A stretch of DNA of 64,000 bases from Halobacillus amylolyticus (GTDB taxonomy: Bacteria; Bacillota; Bacilli; Bacillales; Halobacillaceae). Under the pieces are notes generated by a model. It saw only the letters and a program-made list of their open reading frames with translations, did not search any database and had not been told where the DNA came from. The stretch covers positions 1,750,001-1,814,000 of the forward strand of contig NZ_CP095075.1 of NCBI RefSeq assembly GCF_022921115.1, in the 5' to 3' direction. This document shows, one piece after another, positions 8,721 through 18,273 of the stretch (position 1 is the first letter of the stretch; every line of letters starts with the position of its first letter). A program made the position numbers and the translations under genes.

Positions 8721-10455
8721 ATGGCTCTCCCTCAGTTTTGGTGAAAAGTCACGACTTATCCTTATGAAAATTACTTTGTTTTTTTAAATAGGTAGCTTAC
8801 AAAGCTTGATAGAGAACTCTTTTTTTAATCAAATCAAAATTTGCTCTGCCATACATCAATCGTTTAATGGTTTTTAAACGATTGATTTGGCCCTCCAGTA
8901 CACCATTGTTCCATTCATAACTTAAAGCATTTTGGATGGCCTCATAATCTGTCCGGATTCTTTTTGCGAAGCGTTTCATCTCTATGAAAGGGCTTTGTTC
9001 TGCTTTGGATAACCAGACAGGAAGATAATCGGACATCCTATGTTGGATCATCACTTGAAACGTTTGAATTTGCTCGTATAGCTGTTGGAGTTCCGGATGT
9101 TTACGACATAAATCATTTAGAAAGAGCCATTTGGTTCGCTTCTTTACTTCCTGATAGGGTTTCCAAAGCCATTGATGCAGTCTCTTTCTAGAGAGATAGA
9201 GCTTATTTGAATGACCTTTTCTCTTTTGTTTTCGAATGTCTGCTATATAGTGGGAGACAAGTGAAAAAGAACCTTTGTAACCTTTAGAAACAAGGTCTTC
9301 ATAGACTTCCTTTGCTGTCACGCCTGGCTGGACAGAAGCTTGAATCCTAGATCGATAAGGATCCAACATACTCTGACGCTTACGTTTTCCTTGCATTGGT
9401 GGCTCTATTGTATGCATATATTTTTTGGCTGTTCGCGAGTCAATTCTTAATAATTCCGCGACCGATGTGTAGGAAAATCCCTGGTTACCTAATGCTTTTA
9501 CTTGATCCATCAACTGTTCTTTTTGCGTTCCTCTCTCCGTTTGGAACGAGTGAGATTGGTGTTCTTGGTTAGGTTGGGAGTCAGCTTTGGGGATCGGGAT
9601 TCGGGAATCAACGATTTGAGGAAGAATGCGCTCGATTCTTTCGTTAAAATTATGAACTAGATGCCAGCGATCCGTCACTTGTATAATGTTATGATTTGAC
9701 TCCTGGATAGCTTGTTTGAATTTGAGAGAACCATCTCGACTTACAACTTTGATGTTTTTATGTTCCTCCAACCACTGCCTGACGGCATCAGCACTAAATT
9801 CTTCTAACAATGCAATTGGGCGTCGGGTCTGAAGGTCACAGATGAGCACACCATATCGATGACGCTTGAGGTAGGCCCATTCATCTATTCCAACTGCATC
9901 AGATGGAGAAGAAGGGTGCAATGGTGTTTTTCGTATCAACCGAAGAAGCGTATCCGCACTGACAGGGACGTCTATCTGTTTAGACAATCGGCTCCCTTGC
10001 TCGGCACTTGTAGAAAATGCCATAGACCGTAAGGTCTTGTCCATCCGGGAAGTTCTACGAGCGTAAGGTTCTAAAAGACCTATATCCCGTTCCGTGAAAA
10101 TATGCTGTTCACAGGAAGCTGTATCACAAAAAAAATTTCCGTACAATGATTTGGAGTTCTACCTTGTAGTTAATAAAAGGTAGGTCTTTAACAGTCCGGC
10201 AGTAACGGCTATGTTTACGGGAGGACACTTTGCCGCAATTTGGGCAGTGAGAACTGGTCTTTTTAGACTGTAAAATATAATGTAACTTTCTCTCTTCTTT
10301 ATCCTGATTTACATCAAGCAAATCCAACGAATCTTCTTCATAGAAATGTTGGAAAGTCAGCATAAAAACTCTCCTTTAACCTTGATGAAATGTTATAAAA
10401 GAAATTTCCCGATTATAAATTCACCAAAACTGAGTCAAAACTGAGGGAGAGCCAT
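8721..10455 (-). mobile_element. ISL3-family insertion sequence
   Basis: Inverted ends match: ATGGCTCTCCCTCAGTTTTG at 8721-8740 and its complement ending at 10455. Between them lies one transposase gene on the minus strand, split by a frameshift. No 8-bp target duplication is visible: the left flank is TTTTAAAA and the right flank TTCTTGAT. The polymerase gene on the left does not continue on the right. Insertion was therefore probably followed by a deletion or by recombination between copies. Confidence 0.9.
8797..10363 (-). pseudogene. tnp: ISL3 transposase, frameshifted
   Basis: Two overlapping frames make up the transposase. The 79-residue N-terminal part (10363-10124) has the zinc-binding pattern CPNCGKVSSRKHSRYCRTVKDLP. 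The 449-residue remainder (10146-8797) has the catalytic DDE domain with VGIDEWAYLKRHRYGVLI near its residue 65, the later VVSRDGSLKF and QVTDRWHLVHN, and a C-terminal NNGVLEGQINRLKTIKR. The break lies in a run of eight A (10128-10135 on the plus strand). Removing one base joins IIVRKFF to CDTASCEQH. Family members are single genes of about 400-550 residues, so this is a defect or sequence error unless slippage occurs. Confidence 0.85.
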
Positions 10456-10458
10456 TTC

Positions 10459-10596
10459 TTGATTGCCAAATACAGTGACATGGATGAAGAGTTAATGGAG
10501 GTATTTTTAGATATGTGTGGTTATGCGGGTGTTCTACAAAGCAGGATTGAACGATTGGAAGCGCAATTATTCGAGAAAAAGAATATAACTCATTAA
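10459..10596 (+). pseudogene. 3' remnant of an unidentified gene, truncated by the ISL3 element
   Basis: An open stretch leads out of the IS end and stops at TAA 10594-10596. It reads DMDEELMEVFLDMCGYAG then RIERLEAQLFEKK, a short acidic helical tail, and is followed by a good terminator. The gene's beginning is missing. I do not recognise the family. Confidence 0.45.
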
Positions 10597-10621
10597 CTTA
10601 CCAACTACTGCATATAAAATA

Positions 10622-10653
10622 GTCCTTGCTATTTTCAGCAAGGACCTCGTTTT
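10622..10653 (+). terminator. Rho-independent terminator
   Basis: GTCCTTGCT pairs perfectly with AGCAAGGAC around a six-base loop, followed by CTCGTTTT. It ends the gene remnant just upstream. Confidence 0.7.
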
Positions 10654-11151
10654 GAAAAATGACGTTAACTATATCGCTATAGATTTGAGGCAATGTAGAA
10701 AATGCCGCCCATTCACTGTATTAACTAATTAATAAAAGATAAGCTGTAAAAACCCCTATATAATCGGTTTTCCAACTTTACGACATTAGTATGAGATTAA
10801 ATAAGATATCAGTATTAACAAAGCAAATCCAGTCAATATCCAGTCGGAAGTAACACAAATCATTCCCAAAACAACCTACAGCTTAGAAAGCTGTTGGCGT
10901 ATATGTGGGTAAGCTTTATGAGGATGGTTTTAACACCAATAAATTAGTGTTTTCAGGGATTAAGACTGATTGATACAAATAGAAATAAGTAAAAAATAAT
11001 CGCGAGAAATCAACGTTCTAAATAAACGGATTTCATGCGATTATATTCTCAAAATTTATAACAGAATCACTCTTATAAACCTAATTTAGTATCGCCAGCA
11101 TCTTAATCATATCTGGGTCAGCATGTGAGAAGAACTAGCTTTCTCCAATAT
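10654..11151. other. Non-coding region with gene debris
   Basis: About 500 bases without a supported frame, lying between the IS-linked remnant and an aldo/keto reductase fragment. AT-rich, with several short repeats of no clear structure. Confidence 0.4.
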
Positions 11152-11340
11152 TTAAGGTCTCGATAGCTGCTTTTCATCCGTTAAGCTAAAGTCAAAGACA
11201 TCAATACTTTCTGCCATACGTTCTGGATTTGTCGTTTTTGCTAAGACTACAACCTCTTGCCCCACTCGCCACCGTAAAATGACTTGTGCAACTGACTTAT
11301 TATATTTTTTACCTATTTCACTAAGAATTTCATTCTGAAA
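11152..11340 (-). pseudogene. C-terminal fragment of an aldo/keto reductase
   Basis: Reading on the minus strand gives SEIGKKYNKSVAQVILRW, then VLAKTTNPERMAESIDVFDF and a stop at 11154-11152. These are the NADP-binding C-terminal signatures of aldo/keto reductases (the usual phrase is I-P-K-S/T, here LAKTT). About 60 residues remain; the first 200 or so, including the catalytic Asp/Tyr/Lys/His, are absent. No start codon or binding site. Confidence 0.8.
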
Positions 11341-11458
11341 GCATTTTTCTGTAATACACTGTGACCATCGATCACATACCTACTTGGGTTGAATAACGGT
11401 CGCACATAACATTGTGTAGTTGTGTTTACCTAATTGTTTTATAACTTATCCATCAATC

Positions 11459-12724
11459 TCAAATTGGAACAAATACTCGTTGTTTGTTATTTTTGGAAGG
11501 AACATACAAAATTTTCGCTTCTTTATATGGTAGTTCAACGACTTTATCGATAATTTTATCAATTCCATCGCTCTCCTTGTTTTGTTTCATACCTTTTTTT
11601 ACTGTTCTTAAGTTATTGTTTTCTAACACAACTTTTTCTTTTACTTTATTAACGTCGCTTTTAGATTTAACAGCAACAATCGTGTTAATTCCAAATTCAG
11701 CTAGAATGCCCCAACCATTATGAATATGAACGTCAGTTAACTTCTCTAATGATTTTTCATATTTTTTCTTTTTATCAACCAATTCGTTACTACTCCGCTG
11801 CTGTAGCATTGAATAGACCTTCTCAACTTCTAAGTCAATATTATGATAAAAACTTTTAGTATAATTTTGTTTTAATTGCCTTGTTAGTCCAACAATATTT
11901 TCTATTTGTCCACCAATCTTCATTCTTGTTCCAATCTCAATTAGTTCTGCAAACAAAGATAGTTTGCTAGCCTCAAATGCAATCGTCATTGTAAAATTAA
12001 TATCCCTAAGTTTCTCTTCCTCAACTTTTGAATTAATCTCCAAGTTTAATTTACTTTCATCTCTTTTCAATCGATAAGTGTATTCTTCATGAATTTCATC
12101 TGCATTTGTTTTATAATTCCTGATAGCAAATAAATCAGTTGTATCAACAAATTCTCTATTTGCAATTTCAGATAAACCTTTTCTAGCTGCAATCAAACGC
12201 CCAATGTTTGTATCATGATGAAAATTTAGAAGTTTTTCTAACTTCGCATCCATACCTTTAATTTGAGCATTAATTTCATGCAAATAATATGTCCCTGAAA
12301 CAGCTGACATTACTTGCATTCCTGCTGAAAGTATAATCGCTGGATTCACTGAAGCACTTAAACCAACATCAGCAAAACCAGCGTGCTCGACTAAACTTCC
12401 CGACGCATCTCGCACCATAGTTGATGTGGTTCCATTTGCAAATTTTGACATATTGGCAGGGTTTGAAGTTGCAGTAAACAAGCCATTAGGTGCTTGCTTT
12501 GCAATTTGAGCTAAAGTCATTCCTTGATTCGCAACTTGCAAAGCCGTCTGTGAAACGTTACCCATCATCAATGACAAGTCAGATACAAAAATCTCTTTGT
12601 ATTTTTTATCAGCTTCCAATTTATCATCAGTTACTTTTTCCAAAGAAAGCTCACCGCCAATAAGGTTAGAGACAACAATTTCATTGATTTCATTTGAGTT
12701 ATTTAACATTTCATCCTCAGACAT
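11459..12724 (-). CDS. Hypothetical protein (421 aa) with a central hydrophobic helix
   Basis: The start is preceded by AAAGGAG. The order of features is: an acidic N-terminus (about 50 residues); a segment AKQAPNGLFTATSNPANMSKFANGTTS near residues 75-100; SLVEHAGFADVG; a hydrophobic stretch PAIILSAGMQVMSAVSGTYYL near residues 130-150; then long helices with LEKLLNFHHDTNIGRLIAAR and a basic, lysine-rich tail. I have the impression that similar uncharacterised proteins with the PNGLFTAT and HAGF segments occur in other Firmicutes, but I know no function. One possible membrane-inserting helix followed by coiled coils would fit a pore-forming effector; this is speculation. It stands alone among defence genes. 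Confidence 0.75.
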   Translation of the reverse strand: MSEDEMLNNSNEINEIVVSNLIGGELSLEKVTDDKLEADKKYKEIFVSDLSLMMGNVSQTALQVANQGMTLAQIAKQAPNGLFTATSNPANMSKFANGTTSTMVRDASGSLVEHAGFADVGLSASVNPAIILSAGMQVMSAVSGTYYLHEINAQIKGMDAKLEKLLNFHHDTNIGRLIAARKGLSEIANREFVDTTDLFAIRNYKTNADEIHEEYTYRLKRDESKLNLEINSKVEEEKLRDINFTMTIAFEASKLSLFAELIEIGTRMKIGGQIENIVGLTRQLKQNYTKSFYHNIDLEVEKVYSMLQQRSSNELVDKKKKYEKSLEKLTDVHIHNGWGILAEFGINTIVAVKSKSDVNKVKEKVVLENNNLRTVKKGMKQNKESDGIDKIIDKVVELPYKEAKILYVPSKNNKQRVFVPI

Positions 12725-12856
12725 TTAAAATATCTCCTTTGTCTTTTCTTTAGCTAAATTATACACGGAAAAAAACGGATATTTTATAAAAAATGCTAAT
12801 AAGCGATACTTTTGCGGTTAAACACCACTAAATTCTTAAGTATGGAGGTGGTCCGG

Positions 12857-13003
12857 GTGATTCTATATAGAGTAAGAAGTAAAACTTCTTTTAAATGGAA
12901 GCAACAGAACAGCCCTCCTGCTTTAAATACCGCGCACATTAAAAAGGAATTAGTTACCTTTTCTTCTAATGAATTGCAAGAAACACTCGATGTGGATATG
13001 TGA
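12857..13003 (+). CDS. Possible small protein (48 aa)
   Basis: A GTG at 12857 is preceded by GGAGGTGG at a good distance, and the frame runs to TGA after LDVDM. The product is basic in the first half (ILYRVRSKTSFKWKQQ) and has no motif I know. A comparable frame is open on the other strand, so coding is uncertain. Confidence 0.3.
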   Translation: MILYRVRSKTSFKWKQQNSPPALNTAHIKKELVTFSSNELQETLDVDM

Positions 13004-13114
13004 CCAAACAAAAACGGGGGACTGTGCTACCACCTACTGATACAGAAGCACTGCTCTTCTAGTTACGCTTGCTGTTCCCTTGAATAAATCATCCCTTTAA
13101 ACCAGCAAATTAAT

Positions 13115-16100
13115 TTATTTTCCATTAATCCAAGAAGTAATTTTGTTTTCTATTTCTAATGCATCTAGGCTACCATCAAGTCCATCTTTAGTAATTATCA
13201 AATTACCCTCTTTTTCGGAAATACCTACCTTCTCATAGTTGTTTCGTTTTTCTTCCCAATCCCTTTTATAAGAAGCAACACTCAACATACCAAGATGTTC
13301 TATATAAGCAATACGTCCTTGATGACGTATTGTGAAGTCCGGCATATAAGTTTTCCCCTTAACCCTTAGAGATTCTTCATAGGTATATTCGATACCTAAT
13401 TGATTTAAAATGTTAGCTACAATCACTTCCGATTTAGATCTAACCAGTTCCCCACCAACTGTTTTATGAATTAGATTATTTTCGAAAAAACGTTTTTGAT
13501 TATTAATTTCGATTTCTTTGATATTGGGAACCTCAAATAGATCTGTATAACGTTGCTTTGTATCTGAGTACCAATCACTGGAATACTGAACCAACTCTTG
13601 AACACTTAAATCACTTAATATAATGAGTTGTTCTTTTTGACGTGAAAAAGCTGTATACAATAATTCTTTTGTTAAAAAAGAAATACGCCCATTGATAACA
13701 ACAATCGTTTTACCAAAGCTAGATCCTTGGGCTTTATGAACAGTCAAAGCATATGCAAGTTCTAACTTTGTATCATTGTTTTCTCCGCCAAAATCTGACT
13801 TCGTATATGAAAAAACTTTACCTTCAAAAGAACCAAAGTGGAACTTGTAATATTTTTTATTTTTATCGTTTTTTCCATACTGTTCAGGAAAACTAGACAT
13901 TAATCCAATTTCTCCATTTGCGATATACTCACTGCCCTCAGAACCATCCCAATATTTACGTTCTCCATTTGTATTTGATATAACCTTATCACCGTAGACA
14001 ATATTTTGAACTGATTGTGGATTCTTCTTAGACCATTGATTTTTATTCCAGTTTTCCACAATAGCTTGGCGATACTTCTGATGAATTTGGTTATTTAAAT
14101 AATAACTTCCTGATCCTACGAATTTTGTAGGCGATAGTATTTGCCAATCTTCAATAAACCTACTCGTTTTATAATTAGTATATTTCCCGTTCTTCTCTGC
14201 GCCTAAGCTTTTATTAAATCCATCAACATCATCGTCATCATTCATCTCTAGTGTTTCAACTAACTGAGAAAGTAATGATTCTTCAAGCTCATCAGTACAA
14301 TCGTATTGTATGTACTTGAGTCTATCATTCATTTGCTTATTTTGTATTTTATAGACTATATCCTTATTCATTTGATCTGCATTGGAAAATAGTTGAGCAA
14401 ATGATAAATCATAGCCTCCTGTACCTTGTCTCATTTCCGTTTGTAATTCCGCCACATTGTTTGGATAATTATGTTCAAGATAATTTATCAAATCTACAAA
14501 AGGACGTCCCGCTCCAATTGGAGGTAACTGATTAGGATCTCCAATAAATATAATCCTGTGTGCATGAGACTCAACTAATTTTAAGATGCCAGCGAACATA
14601 TCTTCCGTTAACATTGAACTTTCATCAATGATTACAGTTTGTGCCACACTAGTACTTGGCTTTTCTGGCATTCTATAAGACATTCTATCCCAGCTGAATC
14701 CACCAGAACGAGTTAAGAACTGTGCAACAGTTATAAACTCTGCATGTACTTCGCTTTTCTTAAATGAATTTTCAAGTTGGACCCTTGCTTTCCCAGTAGG
14801 AGTCAATGCTAAGACCCCACCTGATCTTATCTCTTCAGATGAGGCAAGAATGCCTAAAGCTGATGTTTTACCAGTTCCTGCCCTTCCAATTAGAACAGAC
14901 AATTTTGAAGATTCTAATGCTACCAAAGCATTTGCTTTTTCCTCACGAGCTTTTTGGTCATTTTCTTCATTTCCTTTTTGAAGTAGACCAAACTGCTCAT
15001 CAATAACTTCTCTCCAATTTTGAGAGTTAGGTAACTTAATGCTAAGGCGGCTCTTTATAGTCTCTAGAACCAGTTCTTTATACTCCTGATATTCTAATAA
15101 TTTTATATAATTATTTGTTTCATCGACATATAAGTCGCCTTCTTGTAAATATTCTACAACTCCATGAATTTTTTCCACAGAGAAGTCAGTTTCGTAGTCT
15201 AGCGGCAATTTATTAATCAAATCGACAACTTTATCATAACTTAAAAATGTATGTCCCCTGTCCGCAGCTTGCGAAAGAACAAAAATCACCATCGCCCGGA
15301 AACGCCTTTTATCTCCCTTAGTACGCATCTTTGACGGTCTCTTTAAAGGATGATTATTTATAACCAATTTATTTGTAAACAACGCATTGTCAATTTGAGA
15401 TATATTAATCTTCCCTTCCTCTTTCTCTTTGCGAGATAGTTCATATAATCGGTAAGGGTTCTCAATAACTTCATTAGGTTGATTCTTGTACTTTTCCCAA
15501 GCAAATAACGCTTGATCCACTGATAAATTGATGCGTGCTAACAAGTCAAAATATCTTATTTTATTTGCATCTTTTAGAAGACCGTTAAACTCATCTTCCT
15601 TTTCAGCGAGACTATCATCAAGTTTTTCATCACCTATTTCTTTATCTCCTGAAAAATAGTCCCCTAATTCAGTAATCAAATCTCTATTATCAGTATCAAT
15701 ATACGTTGAAATATCAAATCCATATTTAACACCAAAAGCTGATAACATTGCTCCAAGCCCGGGATAGATTCCACGTTGATTCCAAACATTCTCTAGCTGT
15801 TTTTCTACATAATTAAGTTGAGTATTCACCCAACTACGGTTAGCAGTTTTCAAATGTAAATCAGCGATGTTTTTCAAAGCAATTTTTGTTTGATTTAACA
15901 CATCAATTGTTGCGTCGAAACTAACCCACTCGGCTGCATAAGAGAACTCGTCACGAAATCCCGTGGGTTCAAATATAGTAACTGTACTTACATCAAAATC
16001 CGGATTTAATTTTGCATATTGTTCAATTTCAAGGTAAGGCATTAAGAAACCTTGGTCCCCACCTTCACGAATAGAATGCGCTGCATTTGTTTCCCAAATA

Positions 16101-16771
16101 TAATTTTTTTCATCGCGTGTACCATCAGTGTCATATTCTTGTATATTGATCGGAGAAATGATATTTCCAATTCCTGCAATCACCCTGCGGTTAGCTTCAA
16201 TGAAAGGAACTTGCTTGTAATAAGGAAATATAATAGACTCATATGATTTAACATCCGAGAAAAAATAATCAAAAATCCCTTTTTGAGAATCCCCGTGCGA
16301 AACCCATGCACTATTCCAAGTAAGCATTTGCTCAGTTTTATCCAAATCAAAATGAAAATTATAATACTTAGCCTTCTTCTTGGCATTATCTTTCAACGTC
16401 CATGAAAATGGACGCAATAAAAAAGAATAAGGCTGAAGTTCAAATACTGTTTCTTCAAAATGATTAAATTTTTCATTACCTTTTTTATACGGGTGGTTTA
16501 ACTTTAAAGGAATCTTCGTTTCACTCATAAAAGCCGCATTTTCAGTAATCCAATGTTGCATTTCTAAGGGACCTGCTACAAGATAATCCATACCCTTATA
16601 GTTATCCTCAAATTCCAAATCCCTTAATGAAGCAATATTAGGAATCACCTGACTAGCAACATTGTTTTTGGGGTTATCATCAACTTTTCCCGTAAAACCA
16701 TTATCCTTCCAAGGTATTCTCGTTGAGAAATGTTGTACGTATTTTGCTCTTTTGGGTTTTTGATTAGTCAT
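13115..16771 (-). CDS. RecD-like SF1 DNA helicase with C-terminal Vsr/PD-(D/E)XK-like nuclease domain
   Basis: The protein has about 1,218 residues from MTNQ, 1,224 from the upstream ATG at 16789. The first 480 residues are unassigned. A RecD2-type helicase follows: Walker A GRAGTGKT near residue 635, Walker B VIIDESSML near 720, GDPNQLPPIGAG near 750 and the motif TVHKAQGSSFGKT near 1018. The last 110 residues have VANILNQLGIEYTYE, MPDFTIRH and AYIEHLG (about 1125-1165), the pattern of a Vsr-like endonuclease fold with acidic residues in PDF and YIE. I choose ATG 16771 because it overlaps the stop of the small upstream gene (ATGACTAA), a typical coupled start. A defence role beside an Mrr-like nuclease is likely but inferred. 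Confidence 0.8.
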   Translation of the reverse strand: MTNQKPKRAKYVQHFSTRIPWKDNGFTGKVDDNPKNNVASQVIPNIASLRDLEFEDNYKGMDYLVAGPLEMQHWITENAAFMSETKIPLKLNHPYKKGNEKFNHFEETVFELQPYSFLLRPFSWTLKDNAKKKAKYYNFHFDLDKTEQMLTWNSAWVSHGDSQKGIFDYFFSDVKSYESIIFPYYKQVPFIEANRRVIAGIGNIISPINIQEYDTDGTRDEKNYIWETNAAHSIREGGDQGFLMPYLEIEQYAKLNPDFDVSTVTIFEPTGFRDEFSYAAEWVSFDATIDVLNQTKIALKNIADLHLKTANRSWVNTQLNYVEKQLENVWNQRGIYPGLGAMLSAFGVKYGFDISTYIDTDNRDLITELGDYFSGDKEIGDEKLDDSLAEKEDEFNGLLKDANKIRYFDLLARINLSVDQALFAWEKYKNQPNEVIENPYRLYELSRKEKEEGKINISQIDNALFTNKLVINNHPLKRPSKMRTKGDKRRFRAMVIFVLSQAADRGHTFLSYDKVVDLINKLPLDYETDFSVEKIHGVVEYLQEGDLYVDETNNYIKLLEYQEYKELVLETIKSRLSIKLPNSQNWREVIDEQFGLLQKGNEENDQKAREEKANALVALESSKLSVLIGRAGTGKTSALGILASSEEIRSGGVLALTPTGKARVQLENSFKKSEVHAEFITVAQFLTRSGGFSWDRMSYRMPEKPSTSVAQTVIIDESSMLTEDMFAGILKLVESHAHRIIFIGDPNQLPPIGAGRPFVDLINYLEHNYPNNVAELQTEMRQGTGGYDLSFAQLFSNADQMNKDIVYKIQNKQMNDRLKYIQYDCTDELEESLLSQLVETLEMNDDDDVDGFNKSLGAEKNGKYTNYKTSRFIEDWQILSPTKFVGSGSYYLNNQIHQKYRQAIVENWNKNQWSKKNPQSVQNIVYGDKVISNTNGERKYWDGSEGSEYIANGEIGLMSSFPEQYGKNDKNKKYYKFHFGSFEGKVFSYTKSDFGGENNDTKLELAYALTVHKAQGSSFGKTIVVINGRISFLTKELLYTAFSRQKEQLIILSDLSVQELVQYSSDWYSDTKQRYTDLFEVPNIKEIEINNQKRFFENNLIHKTVGGELVRSKSEVIVANILNQLGIEYTYEESLRVKGKTYMPDFTIRHQGRIAYIEHLGMLSVASYKRDWEEKRNNYEKVGISEKEGNLIITKDGLDGSLDALEIENKITSWINGK

Positions 16772-16895
16772 TTGAGCCAGTCCCTTCATACAACATCGCT
16801 TTTGTTTTAAGACTCACAAACACATTTGAAATGATTCTCTGTTTTGCATCTGACACCTTAGGCAGGTCTTCTCTCCAGGATTTTTTGTTACGCAT
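16764..16895 (-). CDS. Small basic protein (43 aa) translationally coupled to the helicase
   Basis: ATG 16895 is preceded by AAAGGAAG about seven bases upstream. The product begins MRNKKSWREDLPKVSDAKQR and ends GTGSND, and its stop overlaps the helicase start. It is basic and probably helical, with no family I recognise. The binding site and the eight-base overlap with the next gene are the reasons to accept it. Confidence 0.5.
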   Translation of the reverse strand: MRNKKSWREDLPKVSDAKQRIISNVFVSLKTKAMLYEGTGSND

Positions 16896-16963
16896 TAAAT
16901 CAACTTCCTTTTAGAAATAGTTAATTGCTCAATAAATCTACACTTACTTAAGATAAATTATTC

Positions 16964-17908
16964 TTATCTACGATAACCGTTTTTTAAATTATCTATAAAT
17001 GGTGTATAAAATTCCTTAGCATGCCGATCGTAACCATCACTACTTCTGTTTTTGAAATACACTTTTATGTCCCAGTTAAGTGGTATAGAACCAATCTGCC
17101 CTTTCTCATTCACCTCTATGAAATTACATAAGTGAGCATTGATGTCATTTACTAGGTTTTCTTCCTGATTAGTTAATTCAAATGGATTAGCATTAGCAAT
17201 ATGTTGGTCAGCTATAAAGTCTACGAATACCGTATATTCAGTATGCTTATCATTATAGAAGATACCTCTTATTTGGAGGTCCACTTCATTTACATCCAAT
17301 CTAAGTTGATTATAAACGTCCTGTACGTAGTCATAAATCCTACCTATATATGAGACAGTAGGAAAGTGCAACGATAACCTCGAAGACAAATAAAGAAAAT
17401 CTTTTTTATAGTGAGCAGCCCAAAAAGATGGGGTATTAGTGTTATAAACTTTCCAACTAACTCGATCAGAACTTTCAGGGAAAAACTGATTTATTAAAGC
17501 AAAGTTACCGGGTTTTAATAATCTATCTTCTAAACGAACTTCATCCCAATAATCTATAACTATATTCTCGCTGGATTCTAACTCTTTATAAGCGTTAATT
17601 AATCCAGACGTAAGAGCAGTAGTACAAACCATTAGATAACCGGTTGCTCCAATCCTTCTACAATCCGTAGTTAAAGAATTAGCCTCGTCTTTGCCTAAAG
17701 GTTTCCCGGAATGTGATTTATGTTTGCATTGAACCAACCATTTCCTCTCAAATTTACTTAATGGCCCTTGCACTTTCTCATGAACTATCAGGTCACGTCC
17801 TCCATCTGGCCCTTTACCAGTCCAATGAGTTTCATAACCCTCACGAACAAAAACTTCTCTTATTAATCTTTCTAAATCTGTACCATCTATTGATAGTTCT
17901 TTGAAATT
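16964..17908 (-). CDS. Mrr-like restriction endonuclease with no canonical start codon
   Basis: An ATG start is not available: the first Met-like codon gives 269 residues from 17773, yet the frame is open further upstream. There it encodes the nuclease core: DGTDLERLIREVFVREGYE, GKGPDGGRDLIV and then KWLVQCKHK. This is the Mrr-type PD-(D/E)XK pattern with its D, the acidic strand and QCKHK. In the upstream sequence a GAGGGGG binding site is followed after eight bases by ATAATA, where ATG would be expected. So the gene begins with a rare ATA or ATT, or has lost its start. The C-terminal 150 residues are unassigned. It follows the defence genes and reads toward the helicase. Confidence 0.65.
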   Translation of the reverse strand, partial: NFKELSIDGTDLERLIREVFVREGYETHWTGKGPDGGRDLIVHEKVQGPLSKFERKWLVQCKHKSHSGKPLGKDEANSLTTDCRRIGATGYLMVCTTALTSGLINAYKELESSENIVIDYWDEVRLEDRLLKPGNFALINQFFPESSDRVSWKVYNTNTPSFWAAHYKKDFLYLSSRLSLHFPTVSYIGRIYDYVQDVYNQLRLDVNEVDLQIRGIFYNDKHTEYTVFVDFIADQHIANANPFELTNQEENLVNDINAHLCNFIEVNEKGQIGSIPLNWDIKVYFKNRSSDGYDRHAKEFYTPFIDNLKNGYRR

Positions 17909-18055
17909 TATTATATTGTTTTCCCCCTCTATATTCGAAACTATCTACTAAATTGAACTATTCACCCAACAATATTTACTAAATTATAACATTAAAAAGG
18001 TACCTGGACCCACTTCGCTATAGTGATAACAGATTAAGATTAGACTTTTTTGAAC

Positions 18056-18090
18056 ACAAAAAAGATGGCGAGCATTTGCTCGCCATCTCT
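18056..18090 (-). terminator. Terminator of the NucS-like gene
   Basis: AGATGGCGAGC and GCTCGCCATCT form a perfect 11-bp stem with a four-base loop. On the minus strand it is followed by TTTTTTGTGT. The plus-strand side also has CTTTT, so it may act both ways. Confidence 0.8.
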
Positions 18091-18273
18091 TTTAGAATTA
18101 GGGAATGTATCACATCATGCCGCCCATTGCCTGAGTAGAATAAATACTTAAAGATTAGAGTTCAAAACGCCTTTATAATCGGCATTTGAACTTCAACGTA
18201 ATATCTTGAGGCAAAATAATAAAGTGTAAAACAATTATTTTAGCTTAACCGTTCTTTATTATTTCCATTACAC

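Noticed and set aside
10124..10146. Programmed frameshifting in the ISL3 transposase
   Set aside because: ISL3 transposases are normally single-frame, and several other homopolymer breaks in this window suggest a defect or sequencing error.
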